Shown here in pieces: positions 43,401-52,300 of a stretch of DNA of 64,000 nt; within the stretch, counting starts at the first letter, position 1; each line of letters opens with the position of its first letter. The stretch is taken from assembly GCF_009735585.1 (NCBI RefSeq), contig NZ_VJVW01000003.1, forward strand, positions 124,001-188,000, in the 5' to 3' direction. The notes beneath the pieces are model-generated. The model did no database searches, was not told the origin of the DNA, and saw only the letters and a list, made by a program, of their open reading frames with translations. A program made the position numbers and the translations under genes. Source of the stretch: Christiangramia aestuarii. Lineage in GTDB: Bacteria > Bacteroidota > Bacteroidia > Flavobacteriales > Flavobacteriaceae.

Positions 43401-43480
43401 TATTTACAGAACTTGATTTGATAGTTCTACTTTTTCCATTTAATTAATCCCGCCAGGTAGCGGAAGCATTAAAGAATAGC

Positions 43481-43954
43481 ATGAAATACGCAAGATTAAC
43501 AAAAGAGCAGTTTGAAGAGATGCACCAGGAATTCATTAATTTTCTGGCCACTCAGTCTATTACTGCAGAAGAATGGGAGCAGATCAAAAAGGACAAACCT
43601 GAAGCCGCAGAAGAAGAACTGGATATCTTCAGCGATCTCATTTGGGAAGGCGTACTAAACAAAGTTGAGTACCTGGAGCATTTTTCTCCTCAGCAGATCT
43701 TTCTTTTCAGGATCACCACTGCCACCATCGAGTTAATCGCTATTAAGGTAGAAAATGAGGCTATAGATATTACGACCAGGGAAGGTTACCAGTGGTTGCA
43801 AACCAACCTTATGGACGATGCCGTTAATATTTACACTTCGACCAAAGCCATTAGCGAGGACAGGAACAAGGATATCTTTGCTCTTATCAAGCAGGGAGCT
43901 AACATTACTCAAGGTGAATTATACCAGTATTTCCAAAAGGTTGTTCAGGATTAA
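43481..43954 (+). CDS. DUF6495-like soluble protein, unknown function
   Basis: A 157-residue acidic, mostly helical protein, MKYARLTKEQFEEMHQEFINFLATQSI, with WEQIKKDKPEAAEEELDIFSDLIWEGVLNKVEYLEHFS, a pattern I associate with the flavobacterial DUF6495 family (not verified by search). No signal peptide or TM. Convergent with the permease gene; a nested inverted repeat lies in the 77-bp gap. Function unknown. Confidence 0.7.
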   Translation: MKYARLTKEQFEEMHQEFINFLATQSITAEEWEQIKKDKPEAAEEELDIFSDLIWEGVLNKVEYLEHFSPQQIFLFRITTATIELIAIKVENEAIDITTREGYQWLQTNLMDDAVNIYTSTKAISEDRNKDIFALIKQGANITQGELYQYFQKVVQD

Positions 43955-43968
43955 GTAGTTTGAAAATT

Positions 43969-44026
43969 ATCCAATTTGAAAATTAGCAGAAAGACTTTTG
44001 CATTTTCAAATTGATCGATTTTCAAA
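43969..44026. repeat. Nested inverted repeat between convergent genes
   Basis: CAATTTGAAAAT (43972-43983) is perfectly complementary to ATTTTCAAATTG (44002-44013). TTTGAAAAT (43969-43977) likewise matches ATTTTCAAA (44018-44026). So two copies of the same half-site stand on each side and can pair in two registers. It may act as a weak bidirectional terminator; composition is AT-rich and there is no GC clamp. Confidence 0.6.
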
Positions 44027-44031
44027 TTAAC

Positions 44032-45270
44032 CTATTCATACCTAAGCGATTCTATCGGGTCCTGTTTGGCGGCTTTTGCTGCCGGGTAACTGCCGGCCAG
44101 GATCGCGACAAGGATAGTGATTCCGGTTGCCCAAAGCATGGCTTTCCAGGGGGTGGTAAAGGCAAAATCCAAAGAGGAGGCTACGGCAAATCCAATGAGT
44201 ATCCCTAGGATGATCCCTAGTAATCCACCTATTTGTCCTATAACAAGGGTTTCCAGGAAGAACTGGGTCGCGATGGTGTTCTTTTTCGCACCAAGCGCTT
44301 TTCTAACTCCGATCTCACGGGTTCTTTCGGTTACGGTCACTAGCATGATGTTCATCAGGGCGATGGAGGATCCAAAAATAGTAATGATTGATATGATCCA
44401 GGCCGCGATATTCAGGGCTCCGGTAATTGAAAGTATTCGATTTATCAAATCGTCGCTGCGTTCAAGCCCGAAATTATTTTCTTCCTTCGGATTCAGTCCG
44501 CGTATATTTCTAAAGGTAATTATAGCCTCATCCATAGCAGCATCCAGTAACTCCTTATCTTCAACCTTAACGCTCAGGCTGTAATTGATGTTTGGCTGGG
44601 AGAAGATGGAACGTGCGTGTTGTATGGGAATAAAAACCCGCAGGTCCTGATTATTTCCGAAGGTACTTCCCTTGGATTCCAGTACCCCGATCACTTTGAA
44701 TTTAGCCCCGCGTATACTGATTGTCCGGTTTACCGGATCGAAGCCTTTAAAGATCCCATCCTTAAAATCTGAGCCTATGACTGCAACATTATTGTTGTTC
44801 TCTATATCAAAAACATTGAATTCCCGCCCGTCTTCCACTTCAAGACCGGAATTTTCTAGGTAATATTCATTTACTCCCAACACAGATATCTCTGGATCTG
44901 TCTTTTCGTTCTCGTATTTAACTTCTGCAGAAGAGGTTCCGGTAAAGGAAATCGCAGTTTCTGTATATGGGTATTCGAATTTCTCTTCAAATTCTTTCAC
45001 CTCCCGGTAACTGATAACCGGGTTTACTTTCCTGTCTTCATTTCGGGAACTCTGGGTACGGAACTCATAACGCTGCAGGTTAAAAGTGTTCGCGCCCATA
45101 GAGGCAAAATCCTTGCTTATCGTGTTTTCAAGAGCCGCCACGGCACTTAGAATACCTACTAGTGCGGTAATCCCAATAGCGATGATAAGTACCGTTAGAA
45201 TGGTTCTTAGAGATTGGTTTCTTATGGAATTAAGGGCGATCCTTATATTTTCCCGAAAAAGTGAAAACAT
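44032..45270 (-). CDS. MacB/FtsX-type ABC transporter permease without an adjacent ATPase
   Basis: A 412-residue protein: N-terminal TM helix after LRTILTVLIIAIGITALVGIL (about 23-43), a MacB periplasmic core domain of about 220 residues (VIGSDFKDGIFKGFDPVNRTISIRG), and three C-terminal TM helices with MLVTVTERTREIGVRKALGAKK, the typical coupling sequence, ending PAAKAAKQDPIESLRYE. It belongs to the MacB/LolE class of mechanotransmission transporters. No ATPase or periplasmic adaptor gene is next to it; the ATPase must be elsewhere. Divergent from hisS. Confidence 0.93.
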   Translation of the reverse strand: MFSLFRENIRIALNSIRNQSLRTILTVLIIAIGITALVGILSAVAALENTISKDFASMGANTFNLQRYEFRTQSSRNEDRKVNPVISYREVKEFEEKFEYPYTETAISFTGTSSAEVKYENEKTDPEISVLGVNEYYLENSGLEVEDGREFNVFDIENNNNVAVIGSDFKDGIFKGFDPVNRTISIRGAKFKVIGVLESKGSTFGNNQDLRVFIPIQHARSIFSQPNINYSLSVKVEDKELLDAAMDEAIITFRNIRGLNPKEENNFGLERSDDLINRILSITGALNIAAWIISIITIFGSSIALMNIMLVTVTERTREIGVRKALGAKKNTIATQFFLETLVIGQIGGLLGIILGILIGFAVASSLDFAFTTPWKAMLWATGITILVAILAGSYPAAKAAKQDPIESLRYE

Positions 45271-45339
45271 GGGCTGAATTTTCTGGCTTACCGGTTAGAC
45301 TCTAATTTAGCAACTTTGTTACTTAAAAAATCAAATTTG

Positions 45340-45369
45340 TTTGGGTTCGCTTAAAAATTAAGATATTTG
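45340..45369 (+). promoter_or_regulatory. Probable promoter of hisS
   Basis: TTTG (45340-45343), 18 nt, GATATTTG (45362-45369, one mismatch to TAnnTTTG). ATG follows at 45405. Confidence 0.5.
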
Positions 45370-45404
45370 CAATCCTTAATAGCAAATTCAGCTTAAAACA
45401 GATC

Positions 45405-46778
45405 ATGGCACAAAAACCGTCAATACCAAAAGGTACGAGAGATTTTTCACCGGAAGAAGTAGCAAAGAGAAATTATATTTTTGAAAATATTCAATCAGAA
45501 TTTAAAAGGTTCGGATTTCAACCAATCGAAACACCTAGCTTTGAAAATTCTTCAACCCTGATGGGGAAATACGGAGATGAAGGTGACCGACTGATCTTTA
45601 AGATCCTTAATTCCGGAGATTTTCTAAAGAAGGCCGATAAAACTGCCCTTGAAGCAAAAGATAGTGCCGGCCTTACTGCATCTATAAGTGAAAAAGCTTT
45701 ACGCTATGATCTAACTGTGCCCTTTGCCCGTTACGTGGTACAACATCAAAATGAGATCGAATTTCCTTTTAAAAGGTACCAGATACAACCTGTATGGAGG
45801 GCAGATCGCCCGCAAAAAGGAAGGTTTAGGGAATTCTACCAATGTGATGCAGATGTGGTGGGAAGTAACAGCCTGTGGCAGGAAGTTGAGTTCGTGCAGT
45901 TATATGATTCGGTCTTTAATAAACTGGGACTGGAGGGAGTTACTATCAAGATCAATAATAGAAAGGTTCTTTCAGGTTTTGCCGAAGTGATCGGGGAGCA
46001 GGATAAACTTATAGATTTTACGGTAGCCCTGGACAAGCTGGATAAAATTGGGGAAGAAGGTGTAAAAAAGGAAATGCGTGAAAAAGGAATTTCTGAAGAA
46101 GCGCTGACCAAAATACAGCCTATCTTTAATCTTTCCGGAAGTTTTTCTGAAAAAATTGAAGGCCTGAGGTCTATTCTTGAAGGTTCGGAAACCGGGCAGA
46201 AGGGAATTGAGGAATTACAGTTCATCCAGAATGCGATCGAGGAAATGCCGCTTAAAACTGCAAAATTAGATCTTGATGTAACCCTTGCCCGTGGCCTGAA
46301 CTATTATACTGGAGCCATCTTCGAAGTTGCCGCACCAGAAAAGGTCAAGATGGGATCTATTGGTGGTGGTGGCCGTTATGATGATCTAACCGGAATTTTT
46401 GGATCAAAGAATATGAGCGGGATTGGGATATCTTTTGGTCTGGACAGGATCTACCTGGTTCTTGAGGAACTTGGACTGTTTCCCGAGACGGTTACTCAGA
46501 ATACCAAGGTGCTCTTTATTAATTTTGGTGACAGGGAAGCCTTGTATGCCATGAAAGCGGTTAGGGAACTAAGGAAGGAGAATGTGACTGCAGAACTCTA
46601 CCCAGATTCTGCAAAAATGGGTAAACAAATGAAGTATGCAGATAAAAGGAATATACCATATACCGTCCTAGCCGGAGAAGAAGAAATGAAACAGGGCAGG
46701 TTTACCTTAAAACATATGAAGTCTGGCGAACAGTCCAGTCTTGATCTTGCCGGATTAAAAGAAAAACTTCAGAACTAG
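45405..46778 (+). CDS. hisS: Histidine-tRNA ligase
   Basis: A 457-residue class II aminoacyl-tRNA synthetase. Motif 1 region KPSIPKGTRDFSPEE; motif 2 PFKRYQIQPVWRADRPQKGRFREFYQCDADVVG (about 126-158); HisA-type LARGLNYYTGAIFEV (about 298-312); motif 3 GGGGRYDDL...GIGISFGLDRIY (about 325-352). The anticodon-binding domain is the C-terminal 90 residues. Charges tRNA-His. Monocistronic between its promoter and terminator. Confidence 0.98.
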   Translation: MAQKPSIPKGTRDFSPEEVAKRNYIFENIQSEFKRFGFQPIETPSFENSSTLMGKYGDEGDRLIFKILNSGDFLKKADKTALEAKDSAGLTASISEKALRYDLTVPFARYVVQHQNEIEFPFKRYQIQPVWRADRPQKGRFREFYQCDADVVGSNSLWQEVEFVQLYDSVFNKLGLEGVTIKINNRKVLSGFAEVIGEQDKLIDFTVALDKLDKIGEEGVKKEMREKGISEEALTKIQPIFNLSGSFSEKIEGLRSILEGSETGQKGIEELQFIQNAIEEMPLKTAKLDLDVTLARGLNYYTGAIFEVAAPEKVKMGSIGGGGRYDDLTGIFGSKNMSGIGISFGLDRIYLVLEELGLFPETVTQNTKVLFINFGDREALYAMKAVRELRKENVTAELYPDSAKMGKQMKYADKRNIPYTVLAGEEEMKQGRFTLKHMKSGEQSSLDLAGLKEKLQN

Positions 46779-46798
46779 AATTCATCCAAATTAATATC

Positions 46799-46836
46799 AA
46801 GCCCTTATCAAGTTAATTGGTAAGGGCTTTTTTATT
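46799..46836 (+). terminator. Rho-independent terminator of hisS
   Basis: AAGCCCTTA (46799-46807) pairs with TAAGGGCTT (46821-46829) and a run of Ts follows. Confidence 0.9.
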
Positions 46837-46913
46837 TTAAGAGACATCATTTTCAACTCTTCTGAAAATCAATTATTTGCGCTATATTAATACTGTGATT
46901 TTATAGCCAGAAA

Positions 46914-47510
46914 ATGTCAGCATTCAAAAAACCGGTTCGAACCTTAATCGTAGGAGGCTTGCTTTTCCTTTTCCCGTTGGTCATCCTGGTCGCCATTATC
47001 TTAAAAGCCCTTCATTTGGTGGGACCAATAGTTCGAAAAATGGCTGCTTTTTTTGGGATTGAAAGCATATTCGGAACCGCAACCATAGGCCTGCTGGGAA
47101 TTATTTTCGTGCTTTTAATTTGTTTTCTTAGTGGTTACCTGATCCATTTGGGTTTACTAAAAAAATGGAATTCAAGCCTGGAAGAAACTGCGTATACTCT
47201 CTTCCCGGCCTTGAGGAGGTTCAAGTTCAGGTTTTTTAATGAAGATGAAGATTCCGATGATAGCTGGGAGTCTATTTTATTAAAAAGGGAAGAAGCTTTC
47301 CAGATCGCCTTTATAACTTTTAAAAGTGACAATGGTTATTTAAGCATTTTCATACCCGATGCCCCGGAAATAAGCAATGGCGAGGTCATCCTGCTTAGGG
47401 AAGCTGAATGTATTTATAAACATATTCCACGCCAGGAAGCCATGAAACTCCTGGTGAAATTCGGTAAAGGCCTTAGTGCTGAAGAATACGCGGAACTGGA
47501 TAAATTATAA
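46914..47510 (+). CDS. DUF502-like membrane protein
   Basis: A 198-residue protein with two TM helices near 12-32 (LIVGGLLFLFPLVILVAII) and 50-77 (GTATIGLLGIIFVLLICFLSGYLIHL), followed by a cytoplasmic or periplasmic part with AFQIAFITFKSDNGYLSIFIPDAPEISNGEVILL. The arrangement and this loop resemble DUF502 proteins of about 200 residues. Function unknown. Stands alone between hisS and the outer-membrane LolA-like gene. Confidence 0.75.
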   Translation: MSAFKKPVRTLIVGGLLFLFPLVILVAIILKALHLVGPIVRKMAAFFGIESIFGTATIGLLGIIFVLLICFLSGYLIHLGLLKKWNSSLEETAYTLFPALRRFKFRFFNEDEDSDDSWESILLKREEAFQIAFITFKSDNGYLSIFIPDAPEISNGEVILLREAECIYKHIPRQEAMKLLVKFGKGLSAEEYAELDKL

Positions 47511-47675
47511 AGTTTTAATTACTAGTTGATTATATTTATAAGTCAAAGTTTTTATTGCCTCATTCTCTAAGCCTCAGAACCTGAATTTATAGCCTACATT
47601 ATTCAAGAATTAGTAATTCCTGGATATGATTTACTGAAGCTGAATTCGAATACCAGTTAGTTTAAAATATGAATT

Positions 47676-48407
47676 ATGAAAAAGTCTTTTTTATTGTTAT
47701 TCCTTTTTTGCAGTATTTATCTGAATGCCCAGGAAACTGCAAGTCTGGACACCACAGCCGTTAGAATACTCGATAGAATGGCAGACTTGATAGGCGGCTT
47801 AAGATCTGTGAGTTTTACCGCCAATATTTCCCAGGACGTAGCGAAAAGCAAGCTTGGCCTGGTTAGGGAATATTCTGAAAACGAAGTCTATATGGTTGGG
47901 CCAGATAAGATGCATGTACAGGTTAATGGTTCGGCTGGCCATAAAGGCTACTGGTATAATGGAGCAACGCTTGTCTATTATTCCTTTGATGAGAATAACT
48001 ATTCGGTAATCGATGCGCCATCAGATATCATTACCATGATGGATAGTATTTACAGGAACTTTGATATTGAATTTCCGGCAGCAGATATTTTCTTTCCAGG
48101 ATTCGTGGATATTCTTTTGGAAGATTTTCCGCACATAGAATACCTGGGAGAAAAGGAAGTTGACGGAATTAATTGTTTCCATATCATGGCGGTGAATGAA
48201 AATACCAACCTGCAATTATGGGTAGCCAATAATGCTTTTTTTCTTCCTGAGAGATTTCTCATCATTCATAAAGATGATTTGAATAAGCAATATGAAGTGA
48301 ATTTCAAGAATTGGGAGATCAATCCAGACCTGCCAGAGGAAATGTTTTCTTTTGAACCGCCACCAAAAGCGAAGAACATAGCCATCATGGCTACTAAAAG
48401 CTTTTAA
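47676..48407 (+). CDS. DUF2092 (LolA-like) exported protein
   Basis: A 243-residue protein with signal peptide (KKSFLLLFLFCSIYLNA). The mature part begins VRILDRMADLIGGLRSVSFTANISQDV and has the half-barrel alternation LPERFLIIHKDDLNKQYEVNFKNWEINPDLPEEMFSFEPP, the DUF2092/LolA-LolB fold pattern. LolA-like folds bind lipid tails; this family's role is unknown. It lies 30 nt before the DUF6515-like gene and is likely co-transcribed. Confidence 0.8.
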   Translation: MKKSFLLLFLFCSIYLNAQETASLDTTAVRILDRMADLIGGLRSVSFTANISQDVAKSKLGLVREYSENEVYMVGPDKMHVQVNGSAGHKGYWYNGATLVYYSFDENNYSVIDAPSDIITMMDSIYRNFDIEFPAADIFFPGFVDILLEDFPHIEYLGEKEVDGINCFHIMAVNENTNLQLWVANNAFFLPERFLIIHKDDLNKQYEVNFKNWEINPDLPEEMFSFEPPPKAKNIAIMATKSF

Positions 48408-48437
48408 AATGATTTCCCGAATTAAATTTCTATTAGA

Positions 48438-49469
48438 ATGAAAACTTCAGCATACATCCGGTTTCCATATGTCTTCCTGGTATTTTCACTATTCTTATTC
48501 GTAGCTCCTTTTCAGAATATGGAGGCGCAGAGAATAAATCGGGGAGGCAGGCCACAAATGTCCAGACCCGCAGCTAGACCAGCACCATCAAGACCCAACA
48601 GGAATGTAAACACCAGGAATATGTCCCGGCCAACGAACCGTTCAATTAATGGCGGTGCGGTAAAAACCAGGAATACCAAAATGCCTTCCAGGGATGTTTC
48701 AAGAGATCGAAAACTGGACAGGTCTGAGATCAAAAGACCACCTGCAACCAGACCATCTACAGGCCGTGAAACGGTTAACAGAGATCGACCTGTTGATCGA
48801 AATCCGGGAGACAGAAATCCCGGTAACAGGAACCCGGGAGACAGAAATAATATCAATATAGATAAGGGAAAGAATAATGTTAATATAAATATTGATAATA
48901 GCCGGGAAATAAATATCAGGAATACCAGGGTGCGCAGTAGCGGCAGGATCTATGTAAGACCACCTTATATCTTTGGTGGTTTTAGGTTTTATGCTTTCAG
49001 GCCTTACTATTATCATCCTTTCCGTCCATTTTACTGGGGGCCTTACTGGCATCCCTGGGGATATTTTGTGACCAGTCTGGCAACCACGGCCATAATCATA
49101 AGTATTGAGAACCAACGATATCATTATGACCAGGGAGTGTATTATATAGAAGAAGCTGAAGGTTACAGAGTTGTTCAGGCTCCGGTAGGAGCTGAGATCA
49201 AAACCTTACCTGAAGGCTCCCAAACCGTGGAAGTGAATGAAACTACCAATAACTACTATTACGGAGGTACTTATTATGAAAAAGATGGGGAGACCTACAA
49301 AGTGGTGCCACCAACTGCCGGGACCATAGTTCCTAACCTGCCTGAAGGTGCTGAGGAAGTGAGAGTAGGAGAACAGACCTTTGTAAAATATGGAGAAACC
49401 TACTATCAACCTGTGCAGGTAGATGGCAAAAACATGTATGAGGTTGTTGAAGTCAAAGAAGAATCCTAA
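48438..49469 (+). CDS. DUF6515-like exported protein with Arg/Asn/Pro-rich linker
   Basis: A 343-residue protein. After a signal peptide (VFLVFSLFLFVAPFQNMEA) comes a low-complexity, very basic stretch rich in Arg, Asn and Pro (about 30-160) with repeats NPGDRNPGNRNPGDRN, then a Tyr/Trp/Pro-rich hydrophobic segment (YAFRPYYYHPFRPFYWGP) and three repeats of a GxYYxxDGExYxVVxPPxGxxVxxLPEG-like unit. These SH3-like repeats and the YYYHPF block point to the DUF6515 family. Cell-envelope associated; function unknown. Preceded by the LolA-like gene. Confidence 0.75.
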   Translation: MKTSAYIRFPYVFLVFSLFLFVAPFQNMEAQRINRGGRPQMSRPAARPAPSRPNRNVNTRNMSRPTNRSINGGAVKTRNTKMPSRDVSRDRKLDRSEIKRPPATRPSTGRETVNRDRPVDRNPGDRNPGNRNPGDRNNINIDKGKNNVNINIDNSREINIRNTRVRSSGRIYVRPPYIFGGFRFYAFRPYYYHPFRPFYWGPYWHPWGYFVTSLATTAIIISIENQRYHYDQGVYYIEEAEGYRVVQAPVGAEIKTLPEGSQTVEVNETTNNYYYGGTYYEKDGETYKVVPPTAGTIVPNLPEGAEEVRVGEQTFVKYGETYYQPVQVDGKNMYEVVEVKEES

Positions 49470-49474
49470 GAAAA

Positions 49475-49496
49475 GCCTCCCTCAGGAGGCTGTCTT
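49475..49496. terminator. Terminator between the DUF6515-like and aldo/keto reductase genes
   Basis: GCCTCC (49475-49480) pairs with GGAGGC (49485-49490) around CTCA; Ts follow on the right and As on the left. Confidence 0.75.
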
Positions 49497-50447
49497 TTAA
49501 TTGCTCGCCTGGTTAAGGTTTTCCATTTCCTCTTTGCTTAGTTCATTTTCCATGGCTTCACGGAAAGATTGTAAATGCCCGGATTTGGTAACACTGGCGA
49601 TTGGCGCAGTAGTTCCGGGTCTTTCCATGATCCATCTCAAAGCGATCCCGGCCTGGGATATATTACGGTGATCTGAAATATCTTTCAGAGCCTTCAGGAT
49701 CTTTTTTCCTCTTTCATCAAAATAATCTTTAAGGAACATTTCCCTGCTGCTGCCTTCTACGTCATCTTTAGAATTGTATTTCCCGGTAAGGAATCCGCTG
49801 GCAAGTGAAAAATAGCTGGCTACTCCCAGGTTATTTTCCATACAAATTTTCCTGATACCGTTTTCAAACTTATCCCTTTTCACCAGACTGTATTCGGGTT
49901 GAAAAACTTCGTATTTGGGCAAACCTTCATTTTTGGAAGCGTCGAGGGAGTCTTGCAGTCTGTCTTCAGATAAATTTGAAGCTCCAATATATCTTACCTT
50001 TCCTTCCTTGATAAGCTGCTGATAGGCTCCCAGTGTTTCTTCTACCGGGGTTTTGTTATCATCCCAGTGAGTATAGTAAAGGTCTATATAATCTGTCTGA
50101 AGCCTTTTCAGGCTGTCTTCAACTGCTTTCATGATATGCTTTTTCGAGATATCCTTATCACCGCCCTGTTGCATGCTTGAGCCCACTTTAGTTGCAATTA
50201 TATGTTTATCGCGACCGCCCCTATCCTGAAAATACTTGCCTATAATGGTTTCAGATTCGCCACCAGAATTTCCCTCGGCCCACCGCGAATAAACATCGGC
50301 CGTGTCTATATGATTTATGCCCATATCCAGGATCTTATCCAGAAGATCGAAGGATTGTTTTTCGTTGACGGTCCAGCCAAAAACATTACCTCCAAATATT
50401 ATTGGTGAAGTATATAAGTCTGTATTTCCTAATTGTTTTTTTTCCAT
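49497..50447 (-). CDS. Aldo/keto reductase
   Basis: From ATG 50447 the protein has 316 residues: GNTDLYTSPIIFGGNVFG, the Asp/Tyr/Lys/His active-site set in GINHIDTADVYSRW (Asp/Tyr), IIATKVGSS (Lys) and DLYYTHWDD (His), and the NADPH-binding C-terminal part (GIALRWIMERPGTTAPIASVTKSGHLQSF). A (beta/alpha)8 barrel of the AKR superfamily, YajO/TAS-like. Substrate unknown. A TTG at 50462 gives an unlikely extension. Convergent with the DUF6515-like gene. Confidence 0.93.
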   Translation of the reverse strand: MEKKQLGNTDLYTSPIIFGGNVFGWTVNEKQSFDLLDKILDMGINHIDTADVYSRWAEGNSGGESETIIGKYFQDRGGRDKHIIATKVGSSMQQGGDKDISKKHIMKAVEDSLKRLQTDYIDLYYTHWDDNKTPVEETLGAYQQLIKEGKVRYIGASNLSEDRLQDSLDASKNEGLPKYEVFQPEYSLVKRDKFENGIRKICMENNLGVASYFSLASGFLTGKYNSKDDVEGSSREMFLKDYFDERGKKILKALKDISDHRNISQAGIALRWIMERPGTTAPIASVTKSGHLQSFREAMENELSKEEMENLNQASN

Positions 50448-50715
50448 AATTCGGTTTTTCAAGATAATATAAGATATAAGGCTCTAAATCCCATTTACTC
50501 TGCTTAATCTTAAAATTAGTTTAACAGCCGGCAGGGAATTTCCGTTCACAGGCTCCGCTGAGAGAGTAATTTTAGGGAAATTCTGATGACCGTCATAGTT
50601 GGTTGAGAAATTCTGGTTTTACTTTATCGTATAAAATTCAGATAGCCAGGGAGTTGTTTATTTAATAGAACGAATTTCATAAGAGTAATTATCTTAATTA
50701 ACTGTAACACAATGC
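50448..50715. other. Intergenic stretch, no gene; one 8-bp inverted repeat
   Basis: No supported frame on either strand. GAATTTCC (50536-50543) and GGAAATTC (50576-50583) form an inverted repeat with a 32-nt spacer; a CTGAGA lies in the spacer but no thi-box consensus follows. The mlaE promoter begins at 50716. Confidence 0.5.
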
Positions 50716-50746
50716 TTTGAACTGGACCGCTTTCTGTCTATCTTTA
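50716..50746 (+). promoter_or_regulatory. Promoter of mlaEFD
   Basis: TTTG (50716-50719), 19 nt, TATCTTTA (50739-50746, one mismatch). GTG start at 50767 gives a leader of about 15-20 nt. Confidence 0.65.
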
Positions 50747-50766
50747 ATATTCTAATCTTATTTAAA

Positions 50767-51543
50767 GTGGCAGGAAGCGGCATTTGGAATAATTTTTTAG
50801 CCTTTTTCGAAGAGGCTGGTGACCTTTTTTTATTTACGGGTCGCTTCTTCCGTGAGGTTTTTAAGCCTCCATTCGAATTTCGCGAGCTTTTGAGACAATG
50901 CTACCAAATGGGGAATAAATCCCTTCTGCTGGTAGGAGTGACCGGCTTTATCCTGGGGCTTGTTTTTACCTTGCAATCCAGGCCTACCCTGATGCAGTTT
51001 GGGGCGGAAAGCTGGATGCCGTCTATGGTAAGTATATCTATCGTAAGAGAAATAGGGCCCGTGATCATTGCGCTTATCTGTGCCGGAAAGATAGGATCTG
51101 GTATAGGGGCAGAGCTAGGTTCTATGAGGGTTACGGAGCAGATCGATGCTATGGAAGTTTCGGGTACCAATCCGTTCAAATATCTTGTGGTGACCAGGAT
51201 CGTTGCTACTACCTTGATGTTACCACTGCTGGTTATCATCGGGGACGCGATTGCCCTGTTTGGTTCAGCGATCATTGAAAACCTTAAAGGAGAAGTATCC
51301 TTCCTTCTTTATTTTAACCAGGTTTTTGATGCGCTTACCTTCGCCGACCTGATCCCTGCTACCATTAAAACCTTCTTCTTTGGTTTTGCGATCGGGCTGG
51401 TTGGCTGCTACAAAGGTTACAATTGTTCCAAAGGAACTGTTGGAGTAGGAGAAGCCTCTAATGAAGCCGTGGTATATACCTCCATGCTCCTGTTCGTAAT
51501 AGATTTTATCGCTGTTTTTGTTGCTGATATATTGTATGGATGA
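50767..51543 (+). CDS. mlaE: MlaE-type phospholipid ABC transporter permease
   Basis: A 258-residue permease starting at GTG (no ATG near the N terminus): about five TM helices, with LVGVTGFILGLVFTLQSRPTLMQFG (about 56-80), the conserved REIGPVIIALICAGKIGSGIGAELGSMRVTEQIDAMEVSGTNPFKYLV (about 95-142) and CYKGYNCSKGTVGVGEASNEAVVYTS near the end. This is the MlaE/TGD1 family of lipid transport across the envelope. Stop and start with mlaF overlap by 4 nt. GTG as start is the oddity. Confidence 0.94.
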   Translation: MAGSGIWNNFLAFFEEAGDLFLFTGRFFREVFKPPFEFRELLRQCYQMGNKSLLLVGVTGFILGLVFTLQSRPTLMQFGAESWMPSMVSISIVREIGPVIIALICAGKIGSGIGAELGSMRVTEQIDAMEVSGTNPFKYLVVTRIVATTLMLPLLVIIGDAIALFGSAIIENLKGEVSFLLYFNQVFDALTFADLIPATIKTFFFGFAIGLVGCYKGYNCSKGTVGVGEASNEAVVYTSMLLFVIDFIAVFVADILYG

Positions 51544-52295
51544 TGAATGCCTCACAAGAAATACAGCCTATTCTTGAGATCAAGGACCTAAAAAAATCCT
51601 TCGGTGATAAACATGTATTAAACGGATTCAACCTGAAACTATTTGAAGGGGAGAACCTGGTGGTGATGGGTAAATCTGGTTCGGGGAAATCTGTGATGGT
51701 AAAATGCCTGGTAGGTCTTATGCAGGCCGATAGCGGAATTATCAGGATCAAGGAGCAGGATATCGAGATTCTGGGACGTTCAGAACTAGACCTTTTAAGG
51801 ACTCATATAGGCTTTCTATTCCAGGGGAGTGCCCTATATGATTCTATGACGGTTCGGGAAAATCTCGAATTTCCGCTGAGAAGGCATAAAAAGAAACTTC
51901 AGATGAAAGAGAATACAGAAACCCTGGTAAGGGAAGCCCTGAAAAATGTTGGGCTGGAACATACCCTGGATTTAATGCCTTCCGAACTTTCCGGAGGGAT
52001 GCAGCGAAGAGTAGCCCTCGCGCGGGCCCTGATCCTGAAGCCCGAGATCATTCTGTATGATGAACCAACCACGGGGCTGGACCCAATAACCTCCAAGGAG
52101 ATCATACAGCTTATGAGAAGTATCCAGGACACTTATAATACTTCTTCGCTCATCATTACCCATGATGTAGATTGTGCCAGGGTGATATCCAACAGGATGA
52201 TTCTGCTGGTAGACGGAATAAATTATGCTGAAGGCACTTTTCAGGAATTATCAAGCTCTGATGACCCGCAGGTGAAGGCCTTTTTTAAAAATTAA
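51540..52295 (+). CDS. mlaF: MlaF-type ABC transporter ATP-binding protein
   Basis: A 251-residue ATPase: Walker A GKSGSGKS (about 45-52), signature LSGGMQRRVALARAL (about 147-161), Walker B EIILYDEPTTGLDPITS, switch TITHD-like IITHD. The LSGGMxRRV form is typical of MlaF. It powers retrograde or anterograde phospholipid movement. Start options ATG 51540 or ATG 51543, both overlapping the mlaE stop. Followed 5 nt later by mlaD. Confidence 0.94.
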   Translation: MMNASQEIQPILEIKDLKKSFGDKHVLNGFNLKLFEGENLVVMGKSGSGKSVMVKCLVGLMQADSGIIRIKEQDIEILGRSELDLLRTHIGFLFQGSALYDSMTVRENLEFPLRRHKKKLQMKENTETLVREALKNVGLEHTLDLMPSELSGGMQRRVALARALILKPEIILYDEPTTGLDPITSKEIIQLMRSIQDTYNTSSLIITHDVDCARVISNRMILLVDGINYAEGTFQELSSSDDPQVKAFFKN

Positions 52296-52300
52296 AGATC

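Noticed and set aside
50540-50600. Possible thiamine-pyrophosphate riboswitch (CTGAGA before mlaE)
   Set aside because: Only the CTGAGA hexamer occurs; the thi-box second block (ACCTGA plus GGATAATGCCAG-type) is absent and no thiamine gene is near.
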